Positions 9,691 to 19,254 of a DNA stretch of 64,000 bases are shown in pieces (position 1 is the stretch's first letter; every line of letters begins with the position of its first letter). A program made the position numbers and the translations under genes. Under the pieces are notes generated by a model. That model was given only the letters and a program-made list of their open reading frames with translations. It was not told where the DNA came from and made no database searches. The DNA comes from Streptococcus mitis 17/34 (GTDB lineage: Bacteria > Bacillota > Bacilli > Lactobacillales > Streptococcaceae): NCBI GenBank assembly GCA_000430305.1, contig ASZZ01000002.1:1-64000 (forward strand), written 5' to 3'.

Positions 9691-9860
9691 TAACGTGATA
9701 CGCGGCGACGAGCTGCTTTTTTACGGTTTTCTTCGATGAAAGCTGCTTTTTGCTCTTCTGGTTCGATTACTTTCTTTTTAAATGCGTATACTGCACCTGC
9801 AAGTGCAGCGACAGTTCCTGCGACACCTGTTACAAGACCTTTAGCGAATCCTTTAGCCAT
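9690..9860 (-). CDS. DUF3042 family small protein
   Basis: A 56-residue basic protein beginning MAKGFAKGLVTGVAGTVAAL, with a hydrophobic Gly/Ala-rich segment (residues 8-27), then FKKKVIEPEEQK and a C-terminus rich in Arg. This layout matches the DUF3042 family of Firmicutes, which has no assigned function. The start was set at 9860 because AAGGAGG lies 7-8 bases upstream on the minus strand; a longer frame exists but lacks such a site. It is divergent from miaA and convergent with thyA. Confidence 0.8.
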   Translation of the reverse strand: MAKGFAKGLVTGVAGTVAALAGAVYAFKKKVIEPEEQKAAFIEENRKKAARRRVSR

Positions 9861-9932
9861 GAGTCTTCCTCCTTTATCTTCTTGATCAGCCAGCCTCTTC
9901 AAGAGGTCACATTTTTCTGACTGACCTTTTTG

Positions 9933-9941
9933 TGTTATAAT
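9933..9941 (+). promoter_or_regulatory. Extended -10 promoter of the miaA operon
   Basis: TGTTATAAT at 9933-9941, about 40 bases before miaA. Confidence 0.6.
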
Positions 9942-9980
9942 AATAGTAACGAAAAAATGGGAATTTTTCAAGGAAAAAAG

Positions 9981-10865
9981 ATGAAAACAAAAATAATTGT
10001 GATTGTTGGACCGACTGCAGTTGGAAAGACAGCTCTTGCTATTGAAGTGGCTAAGCGCTTTGGTGGGGAAGTTGTGAGCGGTGATAGCCAGCAAGTTTAC
10101 CGAGGTCTAGATATTGGGACGGCTAAGGCTAGTCCAGAGGAGCAGGCAGCTGTTCCCCATCATTTAATCGATGTTAGAGAGGTAACCGAGTCTTACTCGG
10201 CTTTTGATTTTGTTTCAGAAGCTAAGATGGCTATTAAGGACATTCACAGTCGTGGCAAACTAGCCATTATAGCTGGTGGAACTGGGCTTTATATCCAGAG
10301 CTTGTTGGAAGGTTACCATCTAGGTGGGGAGACTCCCCATGAGGAGATTTTAGCTTATCGGGCTAGTTTGGAGCCTTATACAGATGAGGAATTAGCCCAT
10401 CTGGTGGAGCAAGCAGGCCTTGAGATTCCCCAGTTTAATCGTCGTCGTGCTATGCGTGCCTTGGAAATAGCCCATTTTGGTCAGGATTTGGAAAATCAAG
10501 AGACCTTGTATGAACCGTTGATCATCTGCTTGGATGATGATCGTAGTCAGCTTTATGAACGTATCAACCATCGAGTGGATTTGATGTTTGAGGCTGGTCT
10601 TTTGGATGAGGCCAAGTGGTTGTTTGACCATTATCCAGATGTACAGGCTGCTAAAGGCATTGGCTACAAGGAACTCTTTCCTTATTTCCGTGGGGAGCAG
10701 ACCTTGGAGGAAGCGAGTGAGAGTCTCAAACAGGCGACCCGTCGTTTTGCCAAGCGTCAGCTGACCTGGTTCCGTAATCGCATGCAGGTCACCTTTTATC
10801 AGATTGGAGAATCTGGTGTGCAAGACCGCATTTTAAGCCAGATAGAGGAGTTTTTAGATGATTGA
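9981..10865 (+). CDS. miaA: tRNA dimethylallyltransferase
   Basis: This 294-residue enzyme puts a dimethylallyl group on A37 of tRNAs that read codons starting with U. The P-loop [13 protein letters not shown], the [17 protein letters not shown] motif and the RRAMRALEI region are visible. The ATG at 9981 has AGG 7 bases upstream and gives the usual length. The gene ends 4 codons inside hflX (10858), so the two are translationally coupled; the miaA-hflX pairing is conserved in bacteria. Confidence 0.95.
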   Translation: MKTKIIVIVGPTAVGKTALAIEVAKRFGGEVVSGDSQQVYRGLDIGTAKASPEEQAAVPHHLIDVREVTESYSAFDFVSEAKMAIKDIHSRGKLAIIAGGTGLYIQSLLEGYHLGGETPHEEILAYRASLEPYTDEELAHLVEQAGLEIPQFNRRRAMRALEIAHFGQDLENQETLYEPLIICLDDDRSQLYERINHRVDLMFEAGLLDEAKWLFDHYPDVQAAKGIGYKELFPYFRGEQTLEEASESLKQATRRFAKRQLTWFRNRMQVTFYQIGESGVQDRILSQIEEFLDD

Positions 10866-12094
10866 TACGGAGAAAAAAGAGGAGCGAGTCCTGCTTATCG
10901 GTGTAGAATTGCAAGGCATGGACAATTTTGACCTCTCTATGGAAGAATTGGCCAGTCTAGCCAAGACAGCTGGAGCAGTCGTTGTAGATAGTTATAGACA
11001 AAAACGTGAAAAGTATGACTCCAAGACCTTCGTCGGTTCTGGTAAGTTGGAAGAAATTGCGCTCATGGTGGATGCAGAAGAGATTACCACTGTCATTGTT
11101 AACAACCGCTTGACTCCGCGACAAAATGTAAATCTGGAGGAAGTTCTCGGTGTCAAGGTCATTGACCGTATGCAGTTGATTTTGGATATCTTTGCCATGC
11201 GGCTCGAAGCCATGAAGGGAAACTCCAAGTGCATTTGGCTCAGTTAAAATATCTCTTGCCACGCTTGGTTGGTCAGGGAATTATGCTCAGCCGTCAGGCA
11301 GGGGGAATTGGTTCCCGCGGTCCAGGTGAAAGTCAGCTAGAACTGAATCGTCGTAGTGTTCGTAACCAAATCACAGATATTGAGCGCCAGCTCAAGGTGG
11401 TTGAGAAAAATCGGGCGACAGTCAGAGAAAAACGTCTGGAGTCGAGCACCTTTAAGATTGGTTTGATTGGTTACACCAATGCTGGAAAGTCAACTATCAT
11501 GAACACCTTGACCAGTAAGACTCAGTATGAGGCGGACGAGCTCTTTGCGACTCTAGATGCGACGACTAAGAGTATTCATCTGGGAGGAAATCTCCAAGTG
11601 ACTTTAACTGATACTGTTGGCTTTATCCAAGATTTACCGACAGAGTTGGTGTCCAGTTTCAAATCAACCTTGGAAGAAAGCAAGCATGTGGATCTTCTGG
11701 TTCATGTTATCGACGCCAGCAATCCTTACCACGAGGAGCATGAAAAAACAGTCCTGTCCATCATGAAAGACTTGGACATGGAAGATATTCCTCGCCTGAC
11801 ACTTTACAATAAGGCGGATTTGGTGGAGGATTTCACGCCTACCCAAACGCCTTATGCCCTCATTTCTGCCAAGTCTGAGGATAGTCGTGAGAATTTGCAG
11901 ACTTTGTTTTTAGAGAAAATAAAGGAGATTTTTGAGAGATTTACCTGCGCGTGCCTTTTTCTAAGTCCTATAAGATTCATGATCTAGAAAGTGTTGCAAT
12001 TCTGGAAGAACGCGATTATCAGGATGATGGGGAAGTCATTACAGGCTACATTTCTGAGAAAAATAAATGGAGGTTAGAAGAATTTTATGACTGA
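10858..12094 (+). pseudogene. hflX: GTPase HflX, two frameshifts
   Basis: HflX is a ribosome-associated GTPase that rescues or splits stalled ribosomes. The N-terminal domain ([27 protein letters not shown]) reads to about 11200. One missing G at the GG of 11201-11202 breaks the frame; restoring it gives the conserved MRARSHEGKLQVHLAQL. The middle carries GIGSRGPGESQLE and the G domain with GYTNAGKSTIMN, DTVGFIQ and NKAD. A missing C at 11944-11945 breaks it again; restoring it gives TLRVPFSKSYKIHDLE and a natural stop at 12092-12094. Corrected length is 412 residues. Two independent one-base losses in one otherwise clean gene point to sequence error. It overlaps miaA and the next gene. Confidence 0.88.
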
Positions 12095-12710
12095 TATTAA
12101 AACGTTGGCTCTAAAGTATGGAGGTTATACAAGTCTGGATAAGGTCTTTCTGGATCAGCTTCTAGCTGGTAAAACAGAACAGGAGCAGTTGGCCCTTATC
12201 ACGCCTCCGCCAAGTGTAGTCAATGCCTACTTTGCTGAACTCTACCAGAAAAAGAGTCCTCAAGCTGCGACGGATTATTTTGCAGAAGTCAGTCAGGAAC
12301 TAAATCTCTACAATGCTGAGCCGAGTTTCACCCTAGAAAATAAGCCTTTTATCCGTCTGAATCTGTCTGGTAAATCCTTTGGTTTTTGCTATGAGAGTGA
12401 GGGGGTGGGGCGGATTTTCTCTGAAAATGAAGAGAAGATTTCAGATGACTTGCTTTTTGAGATTGCCCAAATTTTTCCTCATCAGCTAGTCTTTGAGGAG
12501 TCTGGAAAGATTTACATGAAGGCAGTCGGAGATGAGGAAGTTGTTAACGTGGAGAGTCTGACAGCTTTGACGGATTTGGAAAGCTTGGCTGATGGTCGCA
12601 AACGTCTCAAAGGCTACAGTCAAGAGGATTTATTACAGGAAGCTACTGCTTTTTCTGGCAAGCGCTATTTCCGATCGGAAAACCGCACAGCTATGTTATA
12701 TATTGATTAA
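12087..12710 (+). CDS. Conserved streptococcal protein of unknown function
   Basis: A 207-residue acidic, probably cytoplasmic protein with no signal peptide or membrane segment. I do not recognise its family. It begins [20 protein letters not shown] and has Phe/Leu-rich segments such as [11 protein letters not shown] and [15 protein letters not shown]. Its ATG overlaps the end of hflX by 8 bases and rnz follows after 14 bases, so it is a member of the miaA-hflX-rnz operon. The position among RNA-modifying and ribosome-related genes suggests a housekeeping role, but this is inference only. Confidence 0.8.
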   Translation: MTDIKTLALKYGGYTSLDKVFLDQLLAGKTEQEQLALITPPPSVVNAYFAELYQKKSPQAATDYFAEVSQELNLYNAEPSFTLENKPFIRLNLSGKSFGFCYESEGVGRIFSENEEKISDDLLFEIAQIFPHQLVFEESGKIYMKAVGDEEVVNVESLTALTDLESLADGRKRLKGYSQEDLLQEATAFSGKRYFRSENRTAMLYID

Positions 12711-12724
12711 TTAGAAAGTATCGA

Positions 12725-13654
12725 ATGGATATTCAATTTTTAGGAACGGGGGCAGGTCAGCCCTCTAAAGCCCGCAACGTTTCAAGTCTCGCCCTGAAAC
12801 TCTTGGACGAGATTAACGAAGTCTGGCTCTTTGACTGTGGAGAAGGAACGCAAAATCGCATTCTGGAAACCACAATTCGACCACGCAAGGTCAGCAAAAT
12901 CTTTATCACTCACCTGCATGGAGACCACATTTTTGGCTTGCCAGGTTTCCTTTCTAGCCGTGCCTTTCAAGCCAATGAAGAGCAGACAGATTTAGAAATC
13001 TATGGTCCCCAAGGCATCAAATCATTTGTCTTGACTAGTTTGCGTGTCTCTGGTTCTCGTCTGCCCTATAAGATTCATTTCCATGAGTTTGACCAAGATT
13101 CTCTAGGGAAAATCCTTGAAACGGATAAGTTTACCGTTTATGCAGAAGAGTTGGATCACACTATTTTCTGCGTTGGTTACCGTATCATGCAAAAGGACCT
13201 AGAAGGAACGCTGGATGCTGAAAAACTCAAGGCTGCTGGTGTGCCATTTGGACCTCTCTTTGGAAAAATCAAAAACGGCCAGGATGTTGTTCTAGAAGAC
13301 GGCATTGAAATCAAGGCTGCTGACTATATCTCAGAGCCACGTCCAGGTAAGATTATCACTATTCTAGGTGACACCCGAAAAACCAATGCCAGCGTACGTC
13401 TGGCTGTCAATGCTGATGTCTTGGTCCATGAATCAACTTATGGCAAGGGAGATGAGAAAATTGCCCGTAATCATGGTCACTCAACCAATATGCAGGCGGC
13501 GGAGGTCGCAGTAGAAGCAGGTGCTAAACGCCTCCTGCTCAACCATATCAGTGCCCGTTTCCTCTCAAAGGATATCAGCAAACTCAAGAAAGATGCGGCT
13601 ACAATTTTTGACAATGTGCATGTAGTCAAAGACTTGGAAGAAGTGGAAATCTAA
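12725..13654 (+). CDS. rnz: Ribonuclease Z
   Basis: This 309-residue metallo-beta-lactamase-fold endonuclease removes 3' trailers from tRNA precursors. The N-terminus [14 protein letters not shown], the zinc motif [13 protein letters not shown] and the later GDTRKT and [14 protein letters not shown] motifs are typical of tRNase Z. It follows the unknown operon gene by 14 bases and precedes the SDR gene by 20. Confidence 0.94.
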   Translation: MDIQFLGTGAGQPSKARNVSSLALKLLDEINEVWLFDCGEGTQNRILETTIRPRKVSKIFITHLHGDHIFGLPGFLSSRAFQANEEQTDLEIYGPQGIKSFVLTSLRVSGSRLPYKIHFHEFDQDSLGKILETDKFTVYAEELDHTIFCVGYRIMQKDLEGTLDAEKLKAAGVPFGPLFGKIKNGQDVVLEDGIEIKAADYISEPRPGKIITILGDTRKTNASVRLAVNADVLVHESTYGKGDEKIARNHGHSTNMQAAEVAVEAGAKRLLLNHISARFLSKDISKLKKDAATIFDNVHVVKDLEEVEI

Positions 13655-13674
13655 AAGATTGAGAAAGGATAAGT

Positions 13675-14430
13675 ATGCGTACGATTCTCATTACCGGAGC
13701 TAGCGGTGGTCTAGCTCAAGAAATGGTCAAACTTTTACCAGAAGACCAGCTTATCTTGCTTGGTCGAGATAAGGAAAAATTAGCTCAACTCTACGGAAAT
13801 CATCCCCATGCAGAATTGATTGAAATCGATATTACCGATGATTCAGCCCTAGAAATTCTGGTAACTGACCTCTATTTCCGTTATGGTAAGATTGATGTCT
13901 TGATTAATAACGCTGGTTACGGGATTTTTGAAGAATTTGACCAGATTTCTGCCCAAGATATTCATCAGATGTTTGAGGTCAATACCTTTGCCCTGATGAA
14001 TCTGTCTCGACGCATTGCGGCTCGTATGAAGGAAATGCGAAAAGGCCATATCATCAATATCGTCAGCATGGCAGGTTTGATTGCTACTGGCAAGTCTAGC
14101 CTTTACTCAGCTACCAAGTTTGCAGCTATTGGTTTTTCAAATGCTTTGCGCCTAGAACTTATGTCCTACGGCGTTTATGTAACGACGGTCAATCCAGGAC
14201 CAATCCGCACAGGATTTTTTGACCAGGCTGACCCAGATGGCACCTATCTTAAATCAGTTGACCGCTTCCTGCTAGAACCAGATGCAGTGGCTAAAAAGAT
14301 TGTCAAGATTATAGGAAAAAACAAACGTGAACTTAATCTCCCAGTTTTGTTGAACTTGGCTCATAAGTTTTATACCCTCTTTCCTAAGTTAGCTGATAAG
14401 TTGGCAGGGGATACTTTTAATTATAAATAA
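13675..14430 (+). CDS. Short-chain dehydrogenase/reductase
   Basis: A 251-residue classical SDR with the cofactor-binding TGASGGLAQ, NNAGYG, the catalytic Ser (NIVSMAG) and YSATK (YxxxK). The substrate cannot be told from sequence. It is the last gene of the miaA-hflX-rnz operon, with AGAAAGGA upstream and a terminator directly after the stop. The 90-residue C-terminus contains PGPIRTGF, normal for the family. Confidence 0.9.
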   Translation: MRTILITGASGGLAQEMVKLLPEDQLILLGRDKEKLAQLYGNHPHAELIEIDITDDSALEILVTDLYFRYGKIDVLINNAGYGIFEEFDQISAQDIHQMFEVNTFALMNLSRRIAARMKEMRKGHIINIVSMAGLIATGKSSLYSATKFAAIGFSNALRLELMSYGVYVTTVNPGPIRTGFFDQADPDGTYLKSVDRFLLEPDAVAKKIVKIIGKNKRELNLPVLLNLAHKFYTLFPKLADKLAGDTFNYK

Positions 14431-14463
14431 AAAAGTTGTTCCTAAAATGGAGCAACTTTTTTT
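14429..14463. terminator. Bidirectional terminator between SDR gene and Rgg-type gene
   Basis: AAAAGTTGTTCC pairs with GGAGCAACTTTT, followed by a T-run. It marks the left edge of the accessory locus. Confidence 0.8.
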
Positions 14464-14468
14464 GAGGA

Positions 14469-15373
14469 TTAGAATAAATCAATTCCAGTCTTATTTAATG
14501 CATGGCAATGATAGGTGAAGGCGTTGATAAAATTAGAGTAGTATTGCTGATCAATAAATTTTGCGCTTTGAAGATAATTAAATAGATTTTTGGCTAAAGG
14601 AATAGCCTCAGGTTTATTCCATCTAAATTGATTGTAAACATGTTCAACTTCTAGGAACATGAGGGGAATAGCCAGGTAGCCTCGTTCGAAGGTCTGAAGT
14701 GATTTAATTTTTTTAATAATATCATCAGCCTTTTGATAGTAACCCAGTTCAGAGAAGTATTTTACGGAGAAAGTGAGAGCATTTAAAATACGGATGTATG
14801 TGTCAGTATTAGCACTTTCTTTGTACATAAGTAGTAATTGTTTGCTCATATGGTCAATGAGTTCCATCGGAGAATGATTGACGATGACGCGATAAATTTC
14901 AAGTTCGATACTATTAAAGACATCAGATTTCATTAAATGATTGATAATGTTTTGAATTCTGGCAACAGTTTCAGGACTTTTTGATATGGTTGGATAATGT
15001 CTTAATTTAATAGATTTGAAAATCATCTCTGCTTGAAGTGGATTGTCTTTTAGGTAGACATCAAATAATTTTTCGTATTCTTCAATATAAGTGAGGATAT
15101 CTTCTTCATGGACACATGCTTGCCAAATTCAATAGCAGGTAATTCTAAGCAGTCTCCACCTTTATTTGCATAGGCTAGAACAAAATCATTCCATTCAACT
15201 CCGATAACAATTAACAGTTTGGCAAAGTTTTCAAGTGAAATTCCTTTGTCTCCTTTTTCAAATTGACTTAGGAACTGCGGCGATACGATATCTGAGGCGG
15301 CTTCCTTTAGGCTGAGGCCTCGTGCTTCGCGCAGGTACTTAAATGTAGCTCCAAATGGATATAGGTTTTCCAT
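14469..15373 (-). pseudogene. Rgg/GadR/MutR-type transcriptional regulator, frameshifted
   Basis: The N-terminus (MENLYPFGATFKYLREARGL, then SLKEAASDIVSPQFLSQFEK) is an XRE-type helix-turn-helix typical of Rgg regulators. The C-terminal part is a helical repeat domain (ELIDHMSKQLLLMY, YYQKADDIIKKI) as used for peptide sensing in this family. The two parts are in different frames: one base is missing near 15110-15122, and restoring it gives FGK-Q-CVHEEDILTYIEEYEKL and a 301-residue protein. A minus-strand -10 (TATAAT, 15403-15408) and AAGGAGA precede the start. It is divergent from the large choline-binding gene, whose control it probably governs. Function is inferred from fold and position. 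Confidence 0.78.
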
Positions 15374-15402
15374 AAATAGTCTCCTTACATACTTCTAAGA
15401 CT

Positions 15403-15408
15403 ATTATA
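15403..15408 (-). promoter_or_regulatory. -10 element for the Rgg-type gene
   Basis: TATAAT on the minus strand, 30 bases before the start codon; no clear -35. Predicted transcription start about 15396. Confidence 0.5.
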
Positions 15409-15439
15409 CAAAAATTTAGAGAAAAAAATGGAGAAAGAA

Positions 15440-15449
15440 AACTATAGTT
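15440..15449. promoter_or_regulatory. Palindrome 1, candidate Rgg operator
   Basis: AACTATAGTT, a perfect 10-bp palindrome whose centre lies about 48 bases upstream of the predicted start of the regulator transcript. Binding is inferred. Confidence 0.5.
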
Positions 15450-15498
15450 ACAAAATATTAGAATTCTATGCTATTTTTTGTTTTTATGAACAAGATTG

Positions 15499-15510
15499 AA
15501 ACTATAGTTT
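15499..15510. promoter_or_regulatory. Palindrome 2, candidate Rgg operator
   Basis: AAACTATAGTTT contains the same 10-bp palindrome, exactly 60 bp from copy 1. Its centre is about 49 bases upstream of the predicted start of the choline-binding gene transcript. Confidence 0.5.
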
Positions 15511-15538
15511 AAATGACGAAAAATTTAAATATCTATTA

Positions 15539-15547
15539 TGGTATGAT
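15539..15547 (+). promoter_or_regulatory. Extended -10 promoter of the large choline-binding gene
   Basis: TGGTATGAT at 15539-15547, with no good -35. That suits activation by a factor bound at the upstream palindrome. Predicted leader about 93 bases. Confidence 0.5.
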
Positions 15548-15574
15548 AGGGGAAAGAATAGCTCATAAAGCCGG

Positions 15575-15618
15575 CTTGTTATACTAGTATAACAAGGATT
15601 GACTTACCACTCAATCCT
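15575..15618 (+). other. 5' leader with 22-bp perfect palindrome and adjoining stem-loop
   Basis: Bases 15575-15596 form a perfect 22-bp palindrome centred on CTAG. Directly overlapping it, AGGATTGA (15595-15602) and TCAATCCT (15611-15618) form an 8-bp stem with an 8-base loop. Neither has a T-run, so termination is unlikely. Both lie between the predicted transcription start and the ribosome-binding site. Confidence 0.6.
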
Positions 15619-15646
15619 ATTCTATCAGTCATTAAAGGAGAAAATG

Positions 15647-18600
15647 ATGAAGAAACTGAAAACCCTCACAACTTCAACAGCTATTGCGCTTGCGTCTGTT
15701 GGTGTACCTGCATTTGCACAAGAAGCTCAAGCAACACCAGTACCTGCTGACACTGTCAATGAACCAGCTCTTGTTTCAAAATCTGTAGCCGATACAAAAC
15801 CAGAAGTGAAGAAATCTTCTGATGTCAAGCCTGCTCTTGATGCTCAAGCGTCTACTGTTAAGCAAGTTGAAGCTGAAAGCCAAACAGCAAAAGATGAAGC
15901 TACTTCTGCTAATCAAGCTGTTACAACTACTGAAACTGCTTTGACAAGCGCTAAAGAGGACTTGAAATCAGCGGAAGCTGTTAAAGCCAATGCTACAGAA
16001 GAAAATATCACTGCTACAAAAGCTAAACAAGACGCCAATGTAAAAGCTCAAGAAGCCAATCAAAAAGCAACTGAAGCGTCTACTGAAGCAATTAAAGCCC
16101 AAACTGAAACTGTAGCCACTGAAACTGCTAACGTTGCAAGCGCAACAAGTAAGAAAGCTGAAGCGGATAAAGCAGTAACCGCTAAAGAAGCAAATGTGAA
16201 AGCTGCTGAAGACGCGCTAAATGGTTCAGGACTTGGCGAAGCAAAAGCCTCTCTTGCCCAAGCTGAAAAAGATATTGAACAAGCAAATGCGAATATATCA
16301 AGCGCAACAAAAGCTGTCGAAACCGCTAAGAAAGCAGATAGCAACCGCGCAGAAGCCATCAAACAAGCTACAAACAATGTGAACGTCAAAAACGATGCCT
16401 TGAAATTAGCTAAAGAAATGATGGACGCAGATAAAACAAAAGTTGAATATATCCAAACAAAAGCAGATGCTCTTAAACATGAAGTGGACCTAGCTCAAAA
16501 TGCTGTTGATACTGATGATAGTAAATTATCTTTAGAAGAAAAATATGCAATGGCTCTATTATCAGAAATAAATGATGACACAGGAAAACTTTACTTTAAA
16601 GAACAAACTTCTACACTTTCCATGCATATGAAAAAGTTTGCGGAGCTAGTTCAAAATAATAAATATCAAGAAGCACAAACATACGCTAGTTTAAATTTGC
16701 TTAATCAAATGTATCAGTTATACAAAGATGAAAAATCACAAAATTTAGTTAGAAAATTAGTTGGTGATGAGATTTTTAATAGAAACTATACTATAACTGA
16801 TGGAAAATTAATCTTATCTAAGGAAGATTATAGGGCATTAAATATCGTATTTTCATCAAAGTTGAATGCTTTTAGAAAATTATTAGGTGTTAAACCTATT
16901 AATCAAATTACGGAAGCAAATATTGAATCAGGTTTTAAAGCTATGGATATTTGGAACCGTTATGCTAACAGTGATGAAAATAAAAATAAACCAATTTCTG
17001 AGATACCAAACCATATATTAGGAACAAACAAAGAGCTTCAACAAATAGGAGCTTTTGCAGAGAATACTCGTAAATTTACATCGTTATCAAAGTCAAGTTA
17101 TTCGTTTAATGATCTGAGTAATAACTTTACAGATAGCATGTTATCATTTGCATTTCTTGATGCACAGTCTAGTTTTGGTCATTATAAAAATTTATTTAAT
17201 AGTCCAAATGTTTTAATGGGAATTTATCAAAATAATAAAGGGGGAGCATTTTTCACTCATTCATTCTATAATACATTAAAAGATAAAATAATTTATAGTC
17301 AGAATGCGAAAAGCATGTTTGAAACTGTATATAGTAGCTTAGATGATATGCGTAATAGTATAAAAAAAGCAAAAGAATATTTATATAATGATTTAAACTA
17401 TGCATACCTTCTACAAGAATATGATAATTTTTTCATTGACTCTCAAAATGAGTATATGAGAACAAAAAAAGTTGCCCCAGAAAAGCAGGCTAGACTAAAT
17501 GCTATGGCTGCTGAAATTAAAAAGTATGAAGAGTTACATAATGTACCTTTAGCTAAATTTGTATTTAATAATGGTACAAGTTCAGCTACTATGGCTATAA
17601 GTCATCCTCACTTAAAAAAATTACCTGTTATTTCATCCAATCAAGCATCAAACACATCTACTAAATATGAATATTTGAAAAAAGATGTTAATGGGAGAAT
17701 TACCTTAGCTGATGGTATTAGTATGGAGAAATACAAAGCAATAATTAATGATGCGATTAATAAAGCTATTGATGATGATAATAAAGTAAAATATGTCAGT
17801 CAACAGCTTATGTATTTTGAAACAATTCAATATGTAAATAATGTCTCTCGACCTTTTATTGACAAAATTTATAGAATTGAAGAATATTTAAATAAAAATA
17901 TAACAAAAGCAAAAGATGACCTTGCTAAAATTCAAACTGCTCTTGCAAACGCTAAAGCAGAATTAGCAGCTGCTTCACGCAAATATGCTTCTGCACTTGA
18001 AGCTAAAACAGACGCTGAAAAAGAATTGGCAAGCAAAACAGCTAGTCCACTTCAAACAGAAGTTGCTGAAAAGAACTTGCAATTGGCAAACCTTGCTTTG
18101 ACAAATGCACAAGAACGTAAAGCAAACGCTGAAAAAGCTGTTGAAAACTTCTCAAGAAGCCAAGCAGAAAAACAAACTGCTCTTGAAACAGCTAAAAATG
18201 AACTTGCTACAGCCAAAACTGCCCAAAAAGATGCTGAAACAGCACTTACAAGTGCGCAAGCAAAATTGCAAGCTGAAGAAAACAAGTTGAAAGCTCTTCA
18301 AGATGAACAAGCGAAGCTCCATGCAGAAAAAGACCAATTGGTATCAGATGCGAAAGCAATTGCAACTGAATTGAGTGCTTATCTAAACGCAGCTAAAAAT
18401 CTTGCAGATGCGCAAGCAAAAGTAGCTGATTTGGAAACAAAATTGACTCAAGCAAAATCTGCTGCAAAATTGGCACAAGATAAATTGGATGCCGTTACAG
18501 CTAAATTGAAAGCTGAACAAGCTAAATTAGCTGAAATCCAAGAAGAGTTTGATAAGTTGGTTAAGGCTGAAAGAAAGGACTACTACAATTTATCAGATTG

Positions 18601-19231
18601 GTATCTGGAGTATCTTGCAGGGAAGCAAGCGAATAAGAAAATAGATACAGAACTCAAGAAAGTAGAAGACTCAAAAGCTTCACAAGCTGGTAACTGGATT
18701 GAGTCATCTGGTCGTTGGTGGTACAAACATGCTGACGGTTCATATACAACCAACGGTTGGGAACAAATCAAGGATAAATGGTACTACTTTGACCAAGCAG
18801 GTTGGATGCAAACTGGCTGGGTCAAAACTGGTGGCACATGGTATTACTTGAACAAGTCAGGTTCAATGGCTACAGATTGGGTAAAAGACAACGGTACATG
18901 GTATTACTTGAACAAGTCAGGTTCAATGGCTACAGGATGGGTAAAAGATAATGGTACATGGTATTACTTGAACAAGTCAGGCTCAATGGCTACAGGTTGG
19001 ATAAAAGATAACGGTACATGGTATTACTTGAATAATTCAGGTTCAATGGTTACAGGTTGGGTAAAAGATAATGGTTCATGGTACTATCTTGACAAGTCAG
19101 GTGCTATGACAACAGGATGGTTTACAGTTTCTGGTAAATGGTACTACGCCTATAATTCAGGAGCTTTAGCAGTAAACACCACTACACCAGATGGCTATAA
19201 GGTTAATGCTAACGGTGAGTGGGTAGGATAA
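15647..19231 (+). CDS. Choline-binding surface protein with coiled coils and a SEC10/PgrA-like core
   Basis: A 1,194-residue secreted protein. Residues 1-24 are a signal peptide (MKKLKTLTTSTAIALASVGV, cut after AFA). Residues about 45-290 are an Ala/Lys/Glu-rich coiled coil. Residues about 290-755 form a globular core with LSKEDYRALNIVFSSKLNAF and FLDAQSSFGHYKNLFNS, which resembles the SEC10/PgrA surface-exclusion domain. A second coiled coil follows (about 760-1000), then about eight 20-residue choline-binding repeats (GWVKDNGTWYYLNKSGSMAT type). There is no LPXTG motif, so attachment is to teichoic-acid choline. The second of two adjacent ATGs was chosen because AAAGGAG is 6 bases from it. 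The core is much more AT-rich than both flanks, suggesting a mosaic gene. Function unknown; surface interaction is likely. Confidence 0.85.
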   Translation: MKKLKTLTTSTAIALASVGVPAFAQEAQATPVPADTVNEPALVSKSVADTKPEVKKSSDVKPALDAQASTVKQVEAESQTAKDEATSANQAVTTTETALTSAKEDLKSAEAVKANATEENITATKAKQDANVKAQEANQKATEASTEAIKAQTETVATETANVASATSKKAEADKAVTAKEANVKAAEDALNGSGLGEAKASLAQAEKDIEQANANISSATKAVETAKKADSNRAEAIKQATNNVNVKNDALKLAKEMMDADKTKVEYIQTKADALKHEVDLAQNAVDTDDSKLSLEEKYAMALLSEINDDTGKLYFKEQTSTLSMHMKKFAELVQNNKYQEAQTYASLNLLNQMYQLYKDEKSQNLVRKLVGDEIFNRNYTITDGKLILSKEDYRALNIVFSSKLNAFRKLLGVKPINQITEANIESGFKAMDIWNRYANSDENKNKPISEIPNHILGTNKELQQIGAFAENTRKFTSLSKSSYSFNDLSNNFTDSMLSFAFLDAQSSFGHYKNLFNSPNVLMGIYQNNKGGAFFTHSFYNTLKDKIIYSQNAKSMFETVYSSLDDMRNSIKKAKEYLYNDLNYAYLLQEYDNFFIDSQNEYMRTKKVAPEKQARLNAMAAEIKKYEELHNVPLAKFVFNNGTSSATMAISHPHLKKLPVISSNQASNTSTKYEYLKKDVNGRITLADGISMEKYKAIINDAINKAIDDDNKVKYVSQQLMYFETIQYVNNVSRPFIDKIYRIEEYLNKNITKAKDDLAKIQTALANAKAELAAASRKYASALEAKTDAEKELASKTASPLQTEVAEKNLQLANLALTNAQERKANAEKAVENFSRSQAEKQTALETAKNELATAKTAQKDAETALTSAQAKLQAEENKLKALQDEQAKLHAEKDQLVSDAKAIATELSAYLNAAKNLADAQAKVADLETKLTQAKSAAKLAQDKLDAVTAKLKAEQAKLAEIQEEFDKLVKAERKDYYNLSDWYLEYLAGKQANKKIDTELKKVEDSKASQAGNWIESSGRWWYKHADGSYTTNGWEQIKDKWYYFDQAGWMQTGWVKTGGTWYYLNKSGSMATDWVKDNGTWYYLNKSGSMATGWVKDNGTWYYLNKSGSMATGWIKDNGTWYYLNNSGSMVTGWVKDNGSWYYLDKSGAMTTGWFTVSGKWYYAYNSGALAVNTTTPDGYKVNANGEWVG
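18690..19200 (+). repeat. 60-bp tandem repeats encoding choline-binding motifs
   Basis: ATGGTATTACTTGAA-type units recur every 60 bp (for example at 18838, 18898, 18958 and 19018), each encoding one 20-residue choline-binding repeat. Confidence 0.85.
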
Positions 19232-19254
19232 GGAAAGAAAAGGAATTTGAAATC

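Noticed and set aside
9690-10094. 134-residue version of the DUF3042 gene
   Set aside because: The extra N-terminal part lacks a ribosome-binding site, runs through the miaA promoter, and the 56-residue form has AAGGAGG at the right distance.
15374-15646. Short hydrophobic peptide gene (SHP) partnering the Rgg-type regulator
   Set aside because: Two 14-codon frames exist (from about 15468 and 15543), but neither has a ribosome-binding site and one starts inside the -10 element.
1-19200. CRISPR arrays
   Set aside because: The 75-bp (zmpB), 120-bp and 60-bp (choline-binding) repeats are coding, contiguous and without spacers.
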